Made by a program: the position numbers and the translations under genes
In this document: in pieces, positions 1 to 9,461 of the stretch
Position numbering within the stretch: the first letter of the stretch is position 1
How the letters are laid out: each line of letters starts with the position of its first letter
Assembly: GCA_052090825.1 (NCBI GenBank)
Contig: JBQDBK010000010.1
Coordinates: forward strand, 1-64,000
Direction of reading: 5' to 3'
From: JBQDBK01 sp052090825
GTDB lineage: Bacteria > Bacillota > Clostridia > Tissierellales > Peptoniphilaceae
Length of the DNA: 64,000 nucleotides
Notes under the pieces: generated by a model
The model's database searches: none
Told to the model about the DNA's origin: nothing
What the model saw: the letters and a program-made list of their open reading frames with translations, nothing else

Positions 1-359
1 ATATTTGAATAATCAAAACTTTAAATCAATTTAATAAATCTTATTTACTACTCTCTTAGTATATATCTATTAGCTTAGTATATATCTATTAGCTATAATT
101 GTCAAGCTTTTTTCACAATTAAATTATTTTATCAAATTCTATATATTTTTTCAAGAGTTTTATGAATTTTTATTAGCTAGAAATTACATAAATAATCCTC
201 TATTACATTTACCTAAACAGTTTGTAAGTTAAGATTTTTTATTTTTAAAAGTCTAATATTCTTTTATAAACTTATAAAAATAAAAACGATTTTCTCAAAT
301 ATTTCTTAATTATTTATTTGCTGGAATTTAAACTATAACTCTTAGAATTCTTCCAAATT
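1..359. other. AT-rich intergenic stretch, no gene seen
   Basis: No supported coding region was found on either strand. The only structure noticed is a perfect 19-base tandem duplication at 55-92. The stretch may hold the 3' flank of the gene ending at 360, but no clear hairpin terminator was identified. Confidence 0.5.
55..92. repeat. Two-copy 19-bp tandem repeat
   Basis: The unit CTTAGTATATATCTATTAG occurs at 55-73 and again at 74-92 without mismatch. It lies in non-coding AT-rich DNA. Slippage or assembly duplication are both possible origins, and no function is suggested. Confidence 0.85.
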
Positions 360-776
360 TTAATACAAGGCTTTTAAACTATTAAAATCAAAGTCTCTTA
401 CCAACCTATAATATTCTTCGTGATAAATACCATCTTTCCAATAGCTTGCTTTCATTTTTTTATTTGATATAAAAGAATATTCATATTCTTTATCATTGCT
501 TTTAAAAATTATGGTTATAGCGTTGTTAAAGGCCTTTCTCATTAGAGGAGTATCAACCTTTCTGGCACTCTGGTCTAGTAGCATAGCTTCTACTTTATCA
601 TAATTTTTTTTATCTATTTCCCACTGATTTTTGTAGTCCTTTACAATTATGCTTTCAGACTTTCCTTCTCCAGTAAAATCTCTTAAAACCCCCACTGGTC
701 TAATAAAATGTTTCCCAAATAATAATACAAATAAAAGTAAAATTAATATATGTCTATATTTTTTTATAAATTCCAT
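360..776 (-). CDS. Small membrane-anchored hypothetical protein
   Basis: I do not recognise the family. The protein (about 138 aa) has a short basic start (MEFIKKYR), one hydrophobic segment at about residues 8-24 that should act as an uncleaved anchor, and a charged extracytoplasmic part of about 110 residues. The ATG at 776 is preferred over the upstream GTG at 788, because an AGGTGG ribosome-binding site lies 8 bases before it and overlaps the longer start. It has no operon partner; the next gene upstream is 238 bases away and ends in a strong terminator. The C-terminal part has an alternating polar/aromatic pattern typical of a small extracellular alpha/beta domain, but no function is proposed. 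Confidence 0.6.
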   Translation of the reverse strand: MEFIKKYRHILILLLFVLLFGKHFIRPVGVLRDFTGEGKSESIIVKDYKNQWEIDKKNYDKVEAMLLDQSARKVDTPLMRKAFNNAITIIFKSNDKEYEYSFISNKKMKASYWKDGIYHEEYYRLVRDFDFNSLKALY

Positions 777-967
777 CCTAACGTCCACCTTTCATTTAAC
801 CTATATTATATATCAATTTTAAATATTTTTAAAATTTAATAAATTTAGAATTTATTTAATAAAAATCTATTAAGTGAATACTTTCTGTTAGATTAAGAAA
901 ATATTCCCTTACTTTTAAATGTTATTTACTTAAATCTATAATTTCATCATACTTCTATATTAAAAAA

Positions 968-1008
968 TTAAGATAGGTATGAAAAACAATTTTTCATACC
1001 TATCTTAA
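968..1008 (-). terminator. Intrinsic terminator of the SLH phosphoesterase gene
   Basis: Perfect inverted repeat with 19-base arms (968-986 and 990-1008) and a 3-base loop, directly after the stop codon at 1014. On the minus strand it is followed by a T-rich tract. Confidence 0.85.
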
Positions 1009-1013
1009 TTTAA

Positions 1014-4000
1014 TTATTTATCTAAGATATTTTTAATTATTTGAGCTACTTCTGCTCTACTTAAATTTGCTTTTGGATCATAATCACCATTAGCTCTTCC
1101 TTTTAATAATCCTCTTTTTGTAGCTTCTTTAACATCTTTTTTTGCCCAATTTGAAATATCTTCTTCATCTTTAAAATATATTTCTTTAGTCAATGGATAA
1201 TTTTTTTTCAAGTTAATTACATATTGATTTAAAATCTTCGCTATTTCTTCTCTTGTAATATTATTCTGAGATCTAAAACTACCATCCTCATAACCATCTA
1301 TTATATTATTTTTTATAGCCCAATTTATATATCCACTTTCTTCCGAATTCGCTTCTATATCATTTAAGGATGAACCTTTATATTCTTTAGGATTAATTTT
1401 TTCTATTCTAGCTAAAGCTTTTACCACATCAATTCTTGTTGTCGCTTCATCAGGATTGAATTTATTATTATCTAAATCCATAATTTTTTTATTTACTACT
1501 TCTATAATTACTTTTTCCGCCCAGTGTCCACTTATATCTGTAATATTTTTATTAGAATATTTTTCTATTATCTCTTTGCTCAACTTGTCAATATCTTTAG
1601 ATTCTACATCTTTTGAATTAGATTTTGGGAATATTATATATCCATCTTTTGATCCATTATCTCTTGAAGTTTTTCTAATTGTTATTTTTGCTTCTAATTC
1701 GTCTGTACTACTGTCTGGGTAAGTTACTATTACTCTTACTGTCTTTTCTCCTGCTTCACTTGTATCTACTGAATTTGCAAATTTATAGCTTGTTCCTTCT
1801 GGTAAATCTTCTTTGTTAGATATTAAATCAGATGGATTTACTACTCCATTTTCCTTTATTTCTATATCTTTTCCTTCTGGACTATATTTATCTGCATCTT
1901 TTTCTTCTACAACCACTTTTACAATTGTTATTTTTGCTTCTAATTCGTCTGTACTATTGTCTGGGTAGGTTACTATTACTTTTACTGCCTTTTCTCCTAC
2001 TTCACTTGTATCTACTGAATTTGCAAATTTATAGCTTGTTCCTTCTGGCAAATCTTCTTTGTTAGATATTAAATCAGATGGATTTACTACTCCATTTTCC
2101 TTTATTTCTATATCTTTCCCTTCTGGACTATATTTATCTGCATCTTTTTCTGTTGAACTTTTTATTAAAGTAACCTCGTCTACCACACTACCATCTGTGC
2201 TCCTATATGTTGTAGCTTTAAAGGAATTATCTGTTACTTCTATATTTGTAAAGTTAGGTGTCTTTTCTTGATTTTGTACTGCTGAATATGGGAACTTTTG
2301 ATTCTGTATTTTATAAAATTTACTACCACTGGCAGAGTTCGCAGTTAGATATAAGGCCCCCTTTGGATCTTTATATTCACTTGGAACTTCATTATTTTCT
2401 TTATATTCTATTATAGGCTCTGTTCCATCCATTAAATGACTTCTCACATATACATGATCATGACCCATAAGCACCGCATCTATATTATATTCTTTTACTA
2501 AAGGAGCTATATCATTTCTTCTGTTTAAAATGTCCCAATCATTAGCATGAGATGCTACTGAATATATGGAATGATGGAAGGTTAGTATAGTCCATTTTAT
2601 ATCTTTATTTTTTGCAAATTCTTTAGCGTCTTCTATAGTTTTTTTATGTTCTGCAATACTTCTATTATTTGAATTTATATCTATAAATAAAGTATTATTA
2701 TAAACAAAATAATAATTACTACCTGCGTTTGTAGCTCCTTCATTTTGTACATTTGGTAATGAGAAATGCTGAGAATATGCATTATTTGAAGAATCGTGAT
2801 TTCCTATAACAGTAGCTAAGGTTAATCCTTCTAAATCAGGTCTTTCTATAAAAGCAGAATATTGTTCTTCATCCCTAGAAATATTAACTTGATCTCCTGC
2901 ACTTAAAAGAAATGATGAATTTGGATTTATTTCTTTCATTTTCTTTAAACTTTTATCCCAACCTTCCAGATCCCTAGATAGTGATCCGGCTCCCATCTGT
3001 GGATCTCCTAATAAAAAGAAACTGAAATCTTTTGGTCCTTGAGTTTTAAAATTATATACTTTAGATTTATTTAAATTTCCATTCCAAAATCTATAAATAT
3101 ATTCGGTATTTTCTTCTAAATTTTTTATTTCTACTTGGCTATTGGAATAAATGGAAGTATTATTATTCTCATTTGTTTTTCCTTCTATTATTCTTGAATT
3201 TTCAAAATTCGAATCACTAGCTTTAGTTATTTCAAAATAACCTTGTTCCTTGGAACCGCTATACCAAGTGAAATTTCTTTCATTTTCAGTAGCTCCTATA
3301 GTCATTATAGGATATCTATATTCATTTTCTTCAGGTAATTTGGCATCCTTTAACTTTAAATCAAACAGGTTGAAATATATGTCCGAACTAGTTTCATTCG
3401 CCTGATGAAGCTCAACTCCTATTATGTTTTCTCCTTCTTTTAAAACATCTTTTAATTTATCAAAATTTATAGTTACAGTTTCTTTATTAGGACTACCGCC
3501 AGCTCTAAGTGCGCCATATTCCATATTTGAACTATAGCTATTATCTGTGTTCCCCATCCATACTTCTTCACCATTTATATATACAATAGCTGCATCATCA
3601 TAATGTATAGTAAATTCTAAATCTTTTAATCCAACTTCCTTTGCATTAAATTTATTTATGAAAAAATAAGCTGGAATATCATCCCCATTACTCTTATATT
3701 GATTAAGAGTTGTATTAGATGAAAACTCATTTTTATTATAAGCTTCTCCTTTTTTAGCTCCAAATGGCGCTTTAGCTTTTTTAGGACTTACCCTATCTGA
3801 AAACTTATAAGTAGCCCAACTATAATAATAATCTTCATTTATACCCGGATCTTCTTCACCATCAAAATATGTCCATTCCTCTTCAAGAGTAAGTTCACTT
3901 CCACCTGCTGAAGTAAGTTCTTCTATTTTATCGCCCTCATAATTACTTATACTTACTTCATTTTCATAATAACCTTGTGCCATAAGTGAATTTGTTAAAA

Positions 4001-4049
4001 TTGAAAATGTAAGTAACAAAGTTAAAATAAAACTATTTAATCTTTTCAT
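1014..4049 (-). CDS. Secreted calcineurin-like phosphoesterase with two Rib-like repeats and three SLH domains
   Basis: About 1011 aa. The start at 4049 (MKRLNSFILT) is chosen for its AGGGGG site 7 bases upstream; it gives a clean signal peptide of about 24 residues. Then come a beta-sandwich segment (about 40-240), a purple-acid-phosphatase-like fibronectin fold (about 240-340) and a metallophosphoesterase domain. The domain has the metal motifs GDPQMG, GDQVN, GNHD, a paired HH and GHDHVYV, so the dinuclear metal site looks complete. Two nearly identical Rib/alpha-like units of about 75 residues follow. Three C-terminal SLH modules should hold the protein to the wall or S-layer. The likely role is cell-surface phosphate ester hydrolysis; the substrate is unknown. 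The protein stands alone transcriptionally. Confidence 0.88.
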   Translation of the reverse strand: MKRLNSFILTLLLTFSILTNSLMAQGYYENEVSISNYEGDKIEELTSAGGSELTLEEEWTYFDGEEDPGINEDYYYSWATYKFSDRVSPKKAKAPFGAKKGEAYNKNEFSSNTTLNQYKSNGDDIPAYFFINKFNAKEVGLKDLEFTIHYDDAAIVYINGEEVWMGNTDNSYSSNMEYGALRAGGSPNKETVTINFDKLKDVLKEGENIIGVELHQANETSSDIYFNLFDLKLKDAKLPEENEYRYPIMTIGATENERNFTWYSGSKEQGYFEITKASDSNFENSRIIEGKTNENNNTSIYSNSQVEIKNLEENTEYIYRFWNGNLNKSKVYNFKTQGPKDFSFFLLGDPQMGAGSLSRDLEGWDKSLKKMKEINPNSSFLLSAGDQVNISRDEEQYSAFIERPDLEGLTLATVIGNHDSSNNAYSQHFSLPNVQNEGATNAGSNYYFVYNNTLFIDINSNNRSIAEHKKTIEDAKEFAKNKDIKWTILTFHHSIYSVASHANDWDILNRRNDIAPLVKEYNIDAVLMGHDHVYVRSHLMDGTEPIIEYKENNEVPSEYKDPKGALYLTANSASGSKFYKIQNQKFPYSAVQNQEKTPNFTNIEVTDNSFKATTYRSTDGSVVDEVTLIKSSTEKDADKYSPEGKDIEIKENGVVNPSDLISNKEDLPEGTSYKFANSVDTSEVGEKAVKVIVTYPDNSTDELEAKITIVKVVVEEKDADKYSPEGKDIEIKENGVVNPSDLISNKEDLPEGTSYKFANSVDTSEAGEKTVRVIVTYPDSSTDELEAKITIRKTSRDNGSKDGYIIFPKSNSKDVESKDIDKLSKEIIEKYSNKNITDISGHWAEKVIIEVVNKKIMDLDNNKFNPDEATTRIDVVKALARIEKINPKEYKGSSLNDIEANSEESGYINWAIKNNIIDGYEDGSFRSQNNITREEIAKILNQYVINLKKNYPLTKEIYFKDEEDISNWAKKDVKEATKRGLLKGRANGDYDPKANLSRAEVAQIIKNILDK
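1681..1904 (-). repeat. Rib-like repeat copy 2 (coding)
   Basis: Encodes the second Rib/alpha-like module of the SLH phosphoesterase. It lies exactly 246 bases (82 codons) from copy 1 and differs from it at only a handful of bases, so the pair is a recent duplication or is kept uniform by recombination. Confidence 0.85.
1927..2150 (-). repeat. Rib-like repeat copy 1 (coding)
   Basis: First Rib/alpha-like module, next to the catalytic domain. It starts with KDADKYSP and contains the GTSYKFAN and VIVTYPD signatures. Near identity to copy 2 makes this a site where unit number could vary between strains. Confidence 0.85.
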
Positions 4050-4150
4050 TTTTTTCCCCCTATTTTTATATTTTTTATTCCTTAGCAAGTATTACATAAA
4101 TATATATTGTCAATGTTTTGTTTTTGTAAATATTTTATATTTATAACTTT

Positions 4151-5269
4151 TTAGTTTAATTTTTTTGATGCGTACAGCAGAGAAGATATATAGGCACTTA
4201 TAGGAACCATAAGAACCAATACTACTGTTGCAATAAATCCATTAGCAATTTCTATTGCAAAAAAATTAGAATTTACCAACTGGTTAAACTTAACTCCATA
4301 AGAGATAAAAATTAGAACTGTTGAAATTGCACTTCCCAAAAATGCAAATATTAAAGTATCCACCATTGTTCCTATAATATCTTTGCCTATATTCATCCCT
4401 GATATAAATAAACTTTTAAAAGTTAAGTCTTTATTTATATTTTTTATTTCTAGTAAGGAAGAGCTTACAGATACTGATATATCCTTTGCTGCTCCATAAG
4501 TAGATATTGCAATTCCCGCAAAAAGTAAACCTCCTATTTGCAATCCTGTAATTTGATTTATTACTAATAAACCTTCTATATCATCTAAGTTAAACCCATT
4601 TAAATGTAAATTTATAGATACTAAATAAAATAATAAGCCTTCAATAATAAAAGCTATAGCTATTGAAATTAAATTTACTAAAGACATGATAGAATAACCA
4701 TATAAAATCACAAAAGAATAAATGCTACATAATATACAAGTGATTATAGTTGTGACCATAGGCGAGCTTCCAGTGTATAATTTAGGGATCATAAAAAAGA
4801 TTATTATATATATACTAATCCCTAAAACTAAAGCACTTTTTAATCCTTTATTTCCACCTACTAAGTATAGCAATCCTATAAATAAAAATATTCCTAATAA
4901 AAATGGCAAAGTTCTATCATAATTATATAAAGAATAATAGGGTTGTACTCCTTTGGGTTCATCTGCAAATACTATTACCCTGTCTCCCTCTTCCACATAA
5001 ATAGAATGAGTATTTGATAAATTATTTTTTATTTCAATTTCCTGCTTCTTGTATTTAGGATCTAATATCTTTACTTTTATTTCTTGTAATCCTATTTTTA
5101 AATTTCCGTATCGCTTTTCTAGCTTTACATTTTTTACCTTTACCACTTTTGCCTTTAGATAAGTAACTGTACTTTGATTTAATACTGGATTCCCATAATT
5201 TACATTAGACCCATAGAAATATATCAATACCAAAATTAAAATTAAGAGTAAATTTATAATTTTTTTCAT
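4151..5269 (-). CDS. YibE/F family polytopic membrane protein
   Basis: 372 aa. An N-terminal hydrophobic segment (residues about 4-22) is followed by a soluble, probably extracytoplasmic, beta-rich part (about 30-115). At least six membrane segments then run to the C terminus. The conserved YibE/F features are visible: a DRT motif before the first core segment, GLQIGGLLFAG, and GAAKDISVSVSSS. The family is common in Firmicutes and its biochemical role is not settled. The start has a strong AAGGAGG site. The neighbours (ATPase upstream, surface phosphoesterase downstream) are separated by terminators or gaps, so it is probably monocistronic. Confidence 0.82.
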   Translation of the reverse strand: MKKIINLLLILILVLIYFYGSNVNYGNPVLNQSTVTYLKAKVVKVKNVKLEKRYGNLKIGLQEIKVKILDPKYKKQEIEIKNNLSNTHSIYVEEGDRVIVFADEPKGVQPYYSLYNYDRTLPFLLGIFLFIGLLYLVGGNKGLKSALVLGISIYIIIFFMIPKLYTGSSPMVTTIITCILCSIYSFVILYGYSIMSLVNLISIAIAFIIEGLLFYLVSINLHLNGFNLDDIEGLLVINQITGLQIGGLLFAGIAISTYGAAKDISVSVSSSLLEIKNINKDLTFKSLFISGMNIGKDIIGTMVDTLIFAFLGSAISTVLIFISYGVKFNQLVNSNFFAIEIANGFIATVVLVLMVPISAYISSLLYASKKLN

Positions 5270-5344
5270 ATAACCTCCTTTAAAAACACTACCATTATGT
5301 CATATGTTTGTAAAAAATTTATAGTTACTTTGTAAATACTTATA

Positions 5345-5397
5345 AAATAAAAGGGCTCTATCTTTAAGTAGTACTTAAAGATAGAGCCCTTTTATTT
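5345..5397 (-). terminator. Terminator of the P-type ATPase gene
   Basis: Long near-perfect inverted repeat (arms 5345-5370 and 5372-5397) with a GGGCTCTATCTTTAAGTA core and a T-rich flank on both sides, directly after the ATPase stop codon at 5406. Confidence 0.85.
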
Positions 5398-5405
5398 TAT
5401 ATTCT

Positions 5406-8099
5406 TTATTTTTTCTTTCTAAATCTTATTACTTTTTGTATTTCTCCAAGTACTAGAGGAATAAAGGAAGCAACTATTATTACTTCTAATTCTTCTATTC
5501 TTGGTGGTAATAGTTTAAATATATCTGATAAGAAAGGTATATAAACAACTATTAATGTTAAAAATAGTGAAAATAGTGTTGCTAATACTAATTTTTTATT
5601 TGAAAATATTCCTATACTCCATAGGGTATTTTTTATCGATCTAGACGAATAAGATCTTAATAATTCTGAAATAATAAGTGTAGTAAATGCCATTGTTCTC
5701 GCCTGAACTAGGCCTGCTCCTGTATCTCCATACCATTTAAGCCCTATAAAATATGCTCCTAAGGTTGATATGGTTATTGCTATTGATTGAACTACAACTG
5801 TTATTTTTAGTTCTGAATCTAATAATGCTTCCTTTGGATCCCTTGGCTTTTCATCCATTATATCTGGATCTCCTGATTCAACTCCTAGCGCAAGAGCTGG
5901 GAAGGAATCCGTTACTAGGTTTAACCACAATAATTGTATTGGCAATAATGGTACCGGAAGATTTAAAAGAATAGCAAATAATACTATTAAAACCTCTCCT
6001 ATATTACAAGATAGTAAAAATCCTACAAATTTTTTAATATTTGAGTAAATTACCCTACCTTCTTCAACTGCGTTTACTATCGTTGCAAAGTTATCATCTG
6101 TTAATATTACTTCAGCTGTATCTTTAGCCACATCTGTACCTGTAATTCCCATTGCTATACCTATATCTGCCTTTTTAATTGCTGGAGCATCATTTACTCC
6201 ATCACCAGTCATGGCTACTATATGTCCATTTTCCTTTAAGGCTTTTACAATTTGTACTTTATTTTCCGGGGAAACTCTTGTGAATACTCTTTTTTCTTTT
6301 ACGATCTGTCTTAGCTCTTCATCGCTCATTTCATTAAGTTCTTTTCCTGTAATGGCTTGAGACCTATTATTGGAAATTCCAAGTTCATTTGCTATGGCAA
6401 GACCTGTTTCTAAGTAGTCCCCTGTTATCATCATAGGAACAATACCTGCACTTTTACATTCTTTTATAGCTTGTATTACTTCTGGCCTAGCTGGGTCAAT
6501 CATTCCTGTTAAACCTACAAAAACCATTTCTCTTTCAAGGTTTTCTGAATTTAATTCACTTGGTAACTTATCAAATTCTCTATAGGCATAGGCTAATACT
6601 CTCAATGCTTTAGTTGCAAAGGAAGAGTTTATTTCCATTATTTCTTTTCTTTTGTTAGCTGTTAACTCTTTAACTTCTCCAGCTTCAAAATAATATTTAC
6701 AATTATCTAGGATGATATCAGGTGCTCCCTTGGTAAAAGATACTATCTTGCCTTCTTTATATCCTTTGTGAATTGTAGACATCATTTTTCTTCCAGAGTC
6801 AAAAGGAAGTTCCCCATCCCTAGCGTACTTAGAGTTTAATTCTTCTAAGGAATAACCTGCTTTTTCAGCAAAGGTAAGTAGTGCCCCTTCAGTAGGGTCT
6901 CCCATTATTTTTGCTTCATCTTCAGAAATTTTTAGCTGAGCATCATTTGTTAAACCTGCTATATGAGCTAAAATTTCAAGAGCTTTTATATCTTTAGCAT
7001 CTGTTCCATCTTCTGCCTTTACTTCTCCTTTAGGGTTATAGCCTGTCCCTGAAACTTCTATAAGTTTCCCATCAGCAAAAGCCTTTACTACTGTCATTTC
7101 ATTTTGAGTTAGGGTACCTGTTTTATCTGAACAAATTACTGTAGTTGTTCCAAGTGTTTCAACCGCTAAAAGTTTTTTTACTATGGCGTGTCTTTGAGCC
7201 ATTTTACTCATACCAATTGACAATACTATTGTTACTATGGCCGGTAATCCTTCTGGAACTGCTGCTACCGCAAGTGATATTGCTGTCATAAACATTTCTA
7301 AGGGATCGTGATTATAAAAAATTCCCACTAATAGAACTACCGCACAAATTCCTATAACTAATAAGCCTAAGGTTTTGGAAAGTCCTGCTAATTTCCTTTG
7401 TAGTGGTGTCGCTTCTCTGTCTACAGTTTGAATTGAAGTAGCTATTTCTCCAATTTGAGTATTACTTCCAGTTTCTATTACAAGTCCTGACCCTCTACCA
7501 TAAGTTACTATAGTAGAAGAATAGGCAATATTTTCTCTATCCCCTATTTCCATCTTGCCATCATAAACCACGTCTGCATCTTTCTCTACAGGAACAGATT
7601 CTCCTGTTAGAGAAGACTCGTCTATTTTTAAATTTTTACTTTCTATTAATCTTAAGTCTGCTGGAACTATATCTCCAGTTTCTAAGATTACAAAATCTCC
7701 TGGAACTATCTCATTTGAATTTATATATATAGACTTACCATCTCTTATTACTTTAGCTTTAGGAGATGACATTTTTTGTAATGAAGCTATTGCTTCTTCC
7801 GCTTTTCCTTCTTGATAAAGAGAAAGTGCAGCATTAATTATAACTATTGCTATTATTATTACAGAATCTACTACTTCTCCCACAACTGCAGATACAATAC
7901 TTGCTATTATTAAAATAATAATCATAGGATCTAAAAATTGTTCTGCCAATTTTGCTATAAAAGGTTTTTTATCTTCGGTTTTTAATTCATTAAAACCATA
8001 TTTTTCTAGCCTTTTTTTTACTGAAGTTTCAGATAACCCATTTTTTGAACTATCTAGCTCTTTGAAAACTTCATCTGGTTTTTTATTATACCAGCTCAT
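5406..8099 (-). CDS. Calcium/manganese-transporting P-type ATPase (P2A type)
   Basis: 897 aa, full length for a SERCA-like pump. In order: cation ATPase N domain (about 1-60), TGES actuator loop (about 165), VPEGLPAIV in membrane segment 4 (about 281), phosphorylation motif DKTGTLT with Asp325, nucleotide-binding domain, MTGDGVNDAP hinge, and six C-terminal membrane segments with the NLVTDSFPALALG motif. It should pump divalent cations out of the cytoplasm using ATP. Sequence alone suggests Ca2+. The Mn2+-type riboswitch immediately upstream (8118-8230) argues that Mn2+ is a physiological substrate, as for other riboswitch-controlled pumps of this type. RBS AAGGAGG; single-gene transcription unit with its own terminator. 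Confidence 0.92.
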   Translation of the reverse strand: MSWYNKKPDEVFKELDSSKNGLSETSVKKRLEKYGFNELKTEDKKPFIAKLAEQFLDPMIIILIIASIVSAVVGEVVDSVIIIAIVIINAALSLYQEGKAEEAIASLQKMSSPKAKVIRDGKSIYINSNEIVPGDFVILETGDIVPADLRLIESKNLKIDESSLTGESVPVEKDADVVYDGKMEIGDRENIAYSSTIVTYGRGSGLVIETGSNTQIGEIATSIQTVDREATPLQRKLAGLSKTLGLLVIGICAVVLLVGIFYNHDPLEMFMTAISLAVAAVPEGLPAIVTIVLSIGMSKMAQRHAIVKKLLAVETLGTTTVICSDKTGTLTQNEMTVVKAFADGKLIEVSGTGYNPKGEVKAEDGTDAKDIKALEILAHIAGLTNDAQLKISEDEAKIMGDPTEGALLTFAEKAGYSLEELNSKYARDGELPFDSGRKMMSTIHKGYKEGKIVSFTKGAPDIILDNCKYYFEAGEVKELTANKRKEIMEINSSFATKALRVLAYAYREFDKLPSELNSENLEREMVFVGLTGMIDPARPEVIQAIKECKSAGIVPMMITGDYLETGLAIANELGISNNRSQAITGKELNEMSDEELRQIVKEKRVFTRVSPENKVQIVKALKENGHIVAMTGDGVNDAPAIKKADIGIAMGITGTDVAKDTAEVILTDDNFATIVNAVEEGRVIYSNIKKFVGFLLSCNIGEVLIVLFAILLNLPVPLLPIQLLWLNLVTDSFPALALGVESGDPDIMDEKPRDPKEALLDSELKITVVVQSIAITISTLGAYFIGLKWYGDTGAGLVQARTMAFTTLIISELLRSYSSRSIKNTLWSIGIFSNKKLVLATLFSLFLTLIVVYIPFLSDIFKLLPPRIEELEVIIVASFIPLVLGEIQKVIRFRKKK

Positions 8100-8117
8100 T
8101 ATTTTCCTCCTTACATT

Positions 8118-8230
8118 AATAAAAGACCACTACTTCTAATAGAAGCAGTGGTCTTGCTACCATAATTATGGTTTTCAGCCGGGCCTTAACCGAATTGACG
8201 ACTGAAAATTTATTAGCTACTCCCCAATGC
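8118..8230 (-). ncRNA. yybP-ykoY-type manganese riboswitch with terminator
   Basis: The leader of the cation ATPase carries the family hallmarks: GGGGAGTAGC at its 5' end (8218-8227 region), an internal CCCGGCTGAAAACC element, and a 3' GGTAGCAAGACC strand. The 3' AGACC strand is shared with a terminator hairpin (arms 8124-8137 and 8141-8154) followed by TTTTATT, which gives an obvious on/off switch. In known members Mn2+ binding stabilises the aptamer and allows read-through into exporters. Assignment is from recognised motifs, not a covariance search. Confidence 0.8.
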
Positions 8231-8258
8231 AATATAACAAATTTTTCTTTTATGTTAA
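8231..8258 (-). promoter_or_regulatory. Promoter of the riboswitch-ATPase unit
   Basis: A -35 TTAACA (8253-8258) and a -10 TATATT (8231-8236) are spaced by 16 bases. The predicted start falls just before the GGGGAG that opens the riboswitch aptamer. Confidence 0.6.
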
Positions 8259-8289
8259 AATTATTATACCCTATAATAACTATATTAGT

Positions 8290-9461
8290 CTACAATTTAT
8301 ATTTTTCTTTTAAAATTTTTAATCTCTTAACTAAGTATTTTAAATCTTCTTCTCTATGATCACTCATTAAACTAATTCTTAAAATAGCTTCTTTTTTTCT
8401 TACTGCTGGAAATCTTATAATAGGGGCATGTATNNNNNNNNNNTCATTAATTCGCTAAAAATCTTTTCTGCAATATTTTCATCTCCTATTTTTATTATGA
8501 TTATAGGTGTTTGGCTATATACTTCAAATCCTACCTTATTTAGTTCTTTTACTAAAAAAGATACATTTTCTTGTAATTTTTTAACTTTTTTATTGCTTTT
8601 TAATAAGTCTTCTATAACATAATAGGATGAAGATACCACAAATGGACTTAGAGCAGTTGAAAATATATAGGGTCTAGCCTTGTGTATTAAAAAATTTTTT
8701 AATTTACTTGAAGTAGAAACAAAACCTCCTTCAACTCCTATTCCCTTACTTAAGGATCCAACTAATAGGTCTGGAAAATATTTAAACTTATAGTGCTCTA
8801 AAATGCCCCTACCATTTTCTCCCAAGACTCCAATTCCATGAGCATCATCTACTATACTTAAGGCATTATAAGTATTTCCTAATTCTACAAACTTATCTAA
8901 TTGTAGAATATCTCCACCCATACTAAATACTCCATCTGATATTATTAATTTTCTTTTATTTATATTTTTTGATAATTTACTTTCCAAATCTTTCATATCG
9001 TTATGATTATAAACTACTATTTTAGCCTTAGATAATCTGCATCCATCAATTATAGAGGCGTGATTCTTAATATCAGAAAAGACTATACTGTTTTCATCTA
9101 ATAGAGAAGATATAACTCCTAGGTTTGCAGTATATCCTGAATTAAACAATAAAGAAGATTCATATTTTGTGAATTCAGATAATTTATTTTCTAACATTTC
9201 GTGTAATTCGCTATTACCGCTAGTGAGTCTAGATCCCCCAGAACCTAAACCATATAAATTTACAAGTTCGTAGGATCTCTTTATTATATCTGCATTCTCT
9301 GAATAAGAGAGATAATTGCTTGAGGAGAACAATAGCATATTAACATTATTAATTTTACTAAAAGGTCTTTGTCCAGTAGAGAATGTATTTTGAATTCTAA
9401 GTAAATTGTTTTCTTTTATATTAAGTAGTTCTTTATCTATAAAGTCAAATTTATTACTCAT
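8290..9461 (-). CDS. bioF: 8-amino-7-oxononanoate synthase (BioF/KBL family), interrupted by an N gap
   Basis: PLP-dependent alpha-oxoamine synthase that joins pimeloyl-CoA and L-alanine to give 8-amino-7-oxononanoate, the first ring-assembly step of biotin synthesis. Visible are the substrate/PLP motifs GLGSGGSRLTSG, the DDAHGIGVLG cofactor Asp-His motif and the PLP lysine in GSLSKGIG. Ten Ns at 8434-8443 break the frame near residue 340. Beyond them the family C terminus (HAPIIRFPAVRKKEAILRIS and on to a TAG at 8290) resumes in another frame, so the true gap must be 2 mod 3 bases long. The ATG overlaps the bioW stop by 8 bases, so the two are translationally coupled. With no bioA, bioD or bioB in the window, KBL activity cannot be excluded, but the bioW neighbour favours BioF. 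Confidence 0.85.
8434..8443. other. Assembly gap (10 N) inside bioF
   Basis: Ten Ns of nominal length. The flanks show no clear shared overlap. Frame logic requires a real length of 2 mod 3. Confidence 0.95.

Noticed and set aside
1456..2271. Plus-strand open frames across the SLH phosphoesterase gene
   Set aside because: They are antisense shadows of the conserved minus-strand gene, rich in Leu/Ser/Phe, with no ribosome-binding sites; the similar readings at 1832 and 2059 simply mirror the Rib repeats.
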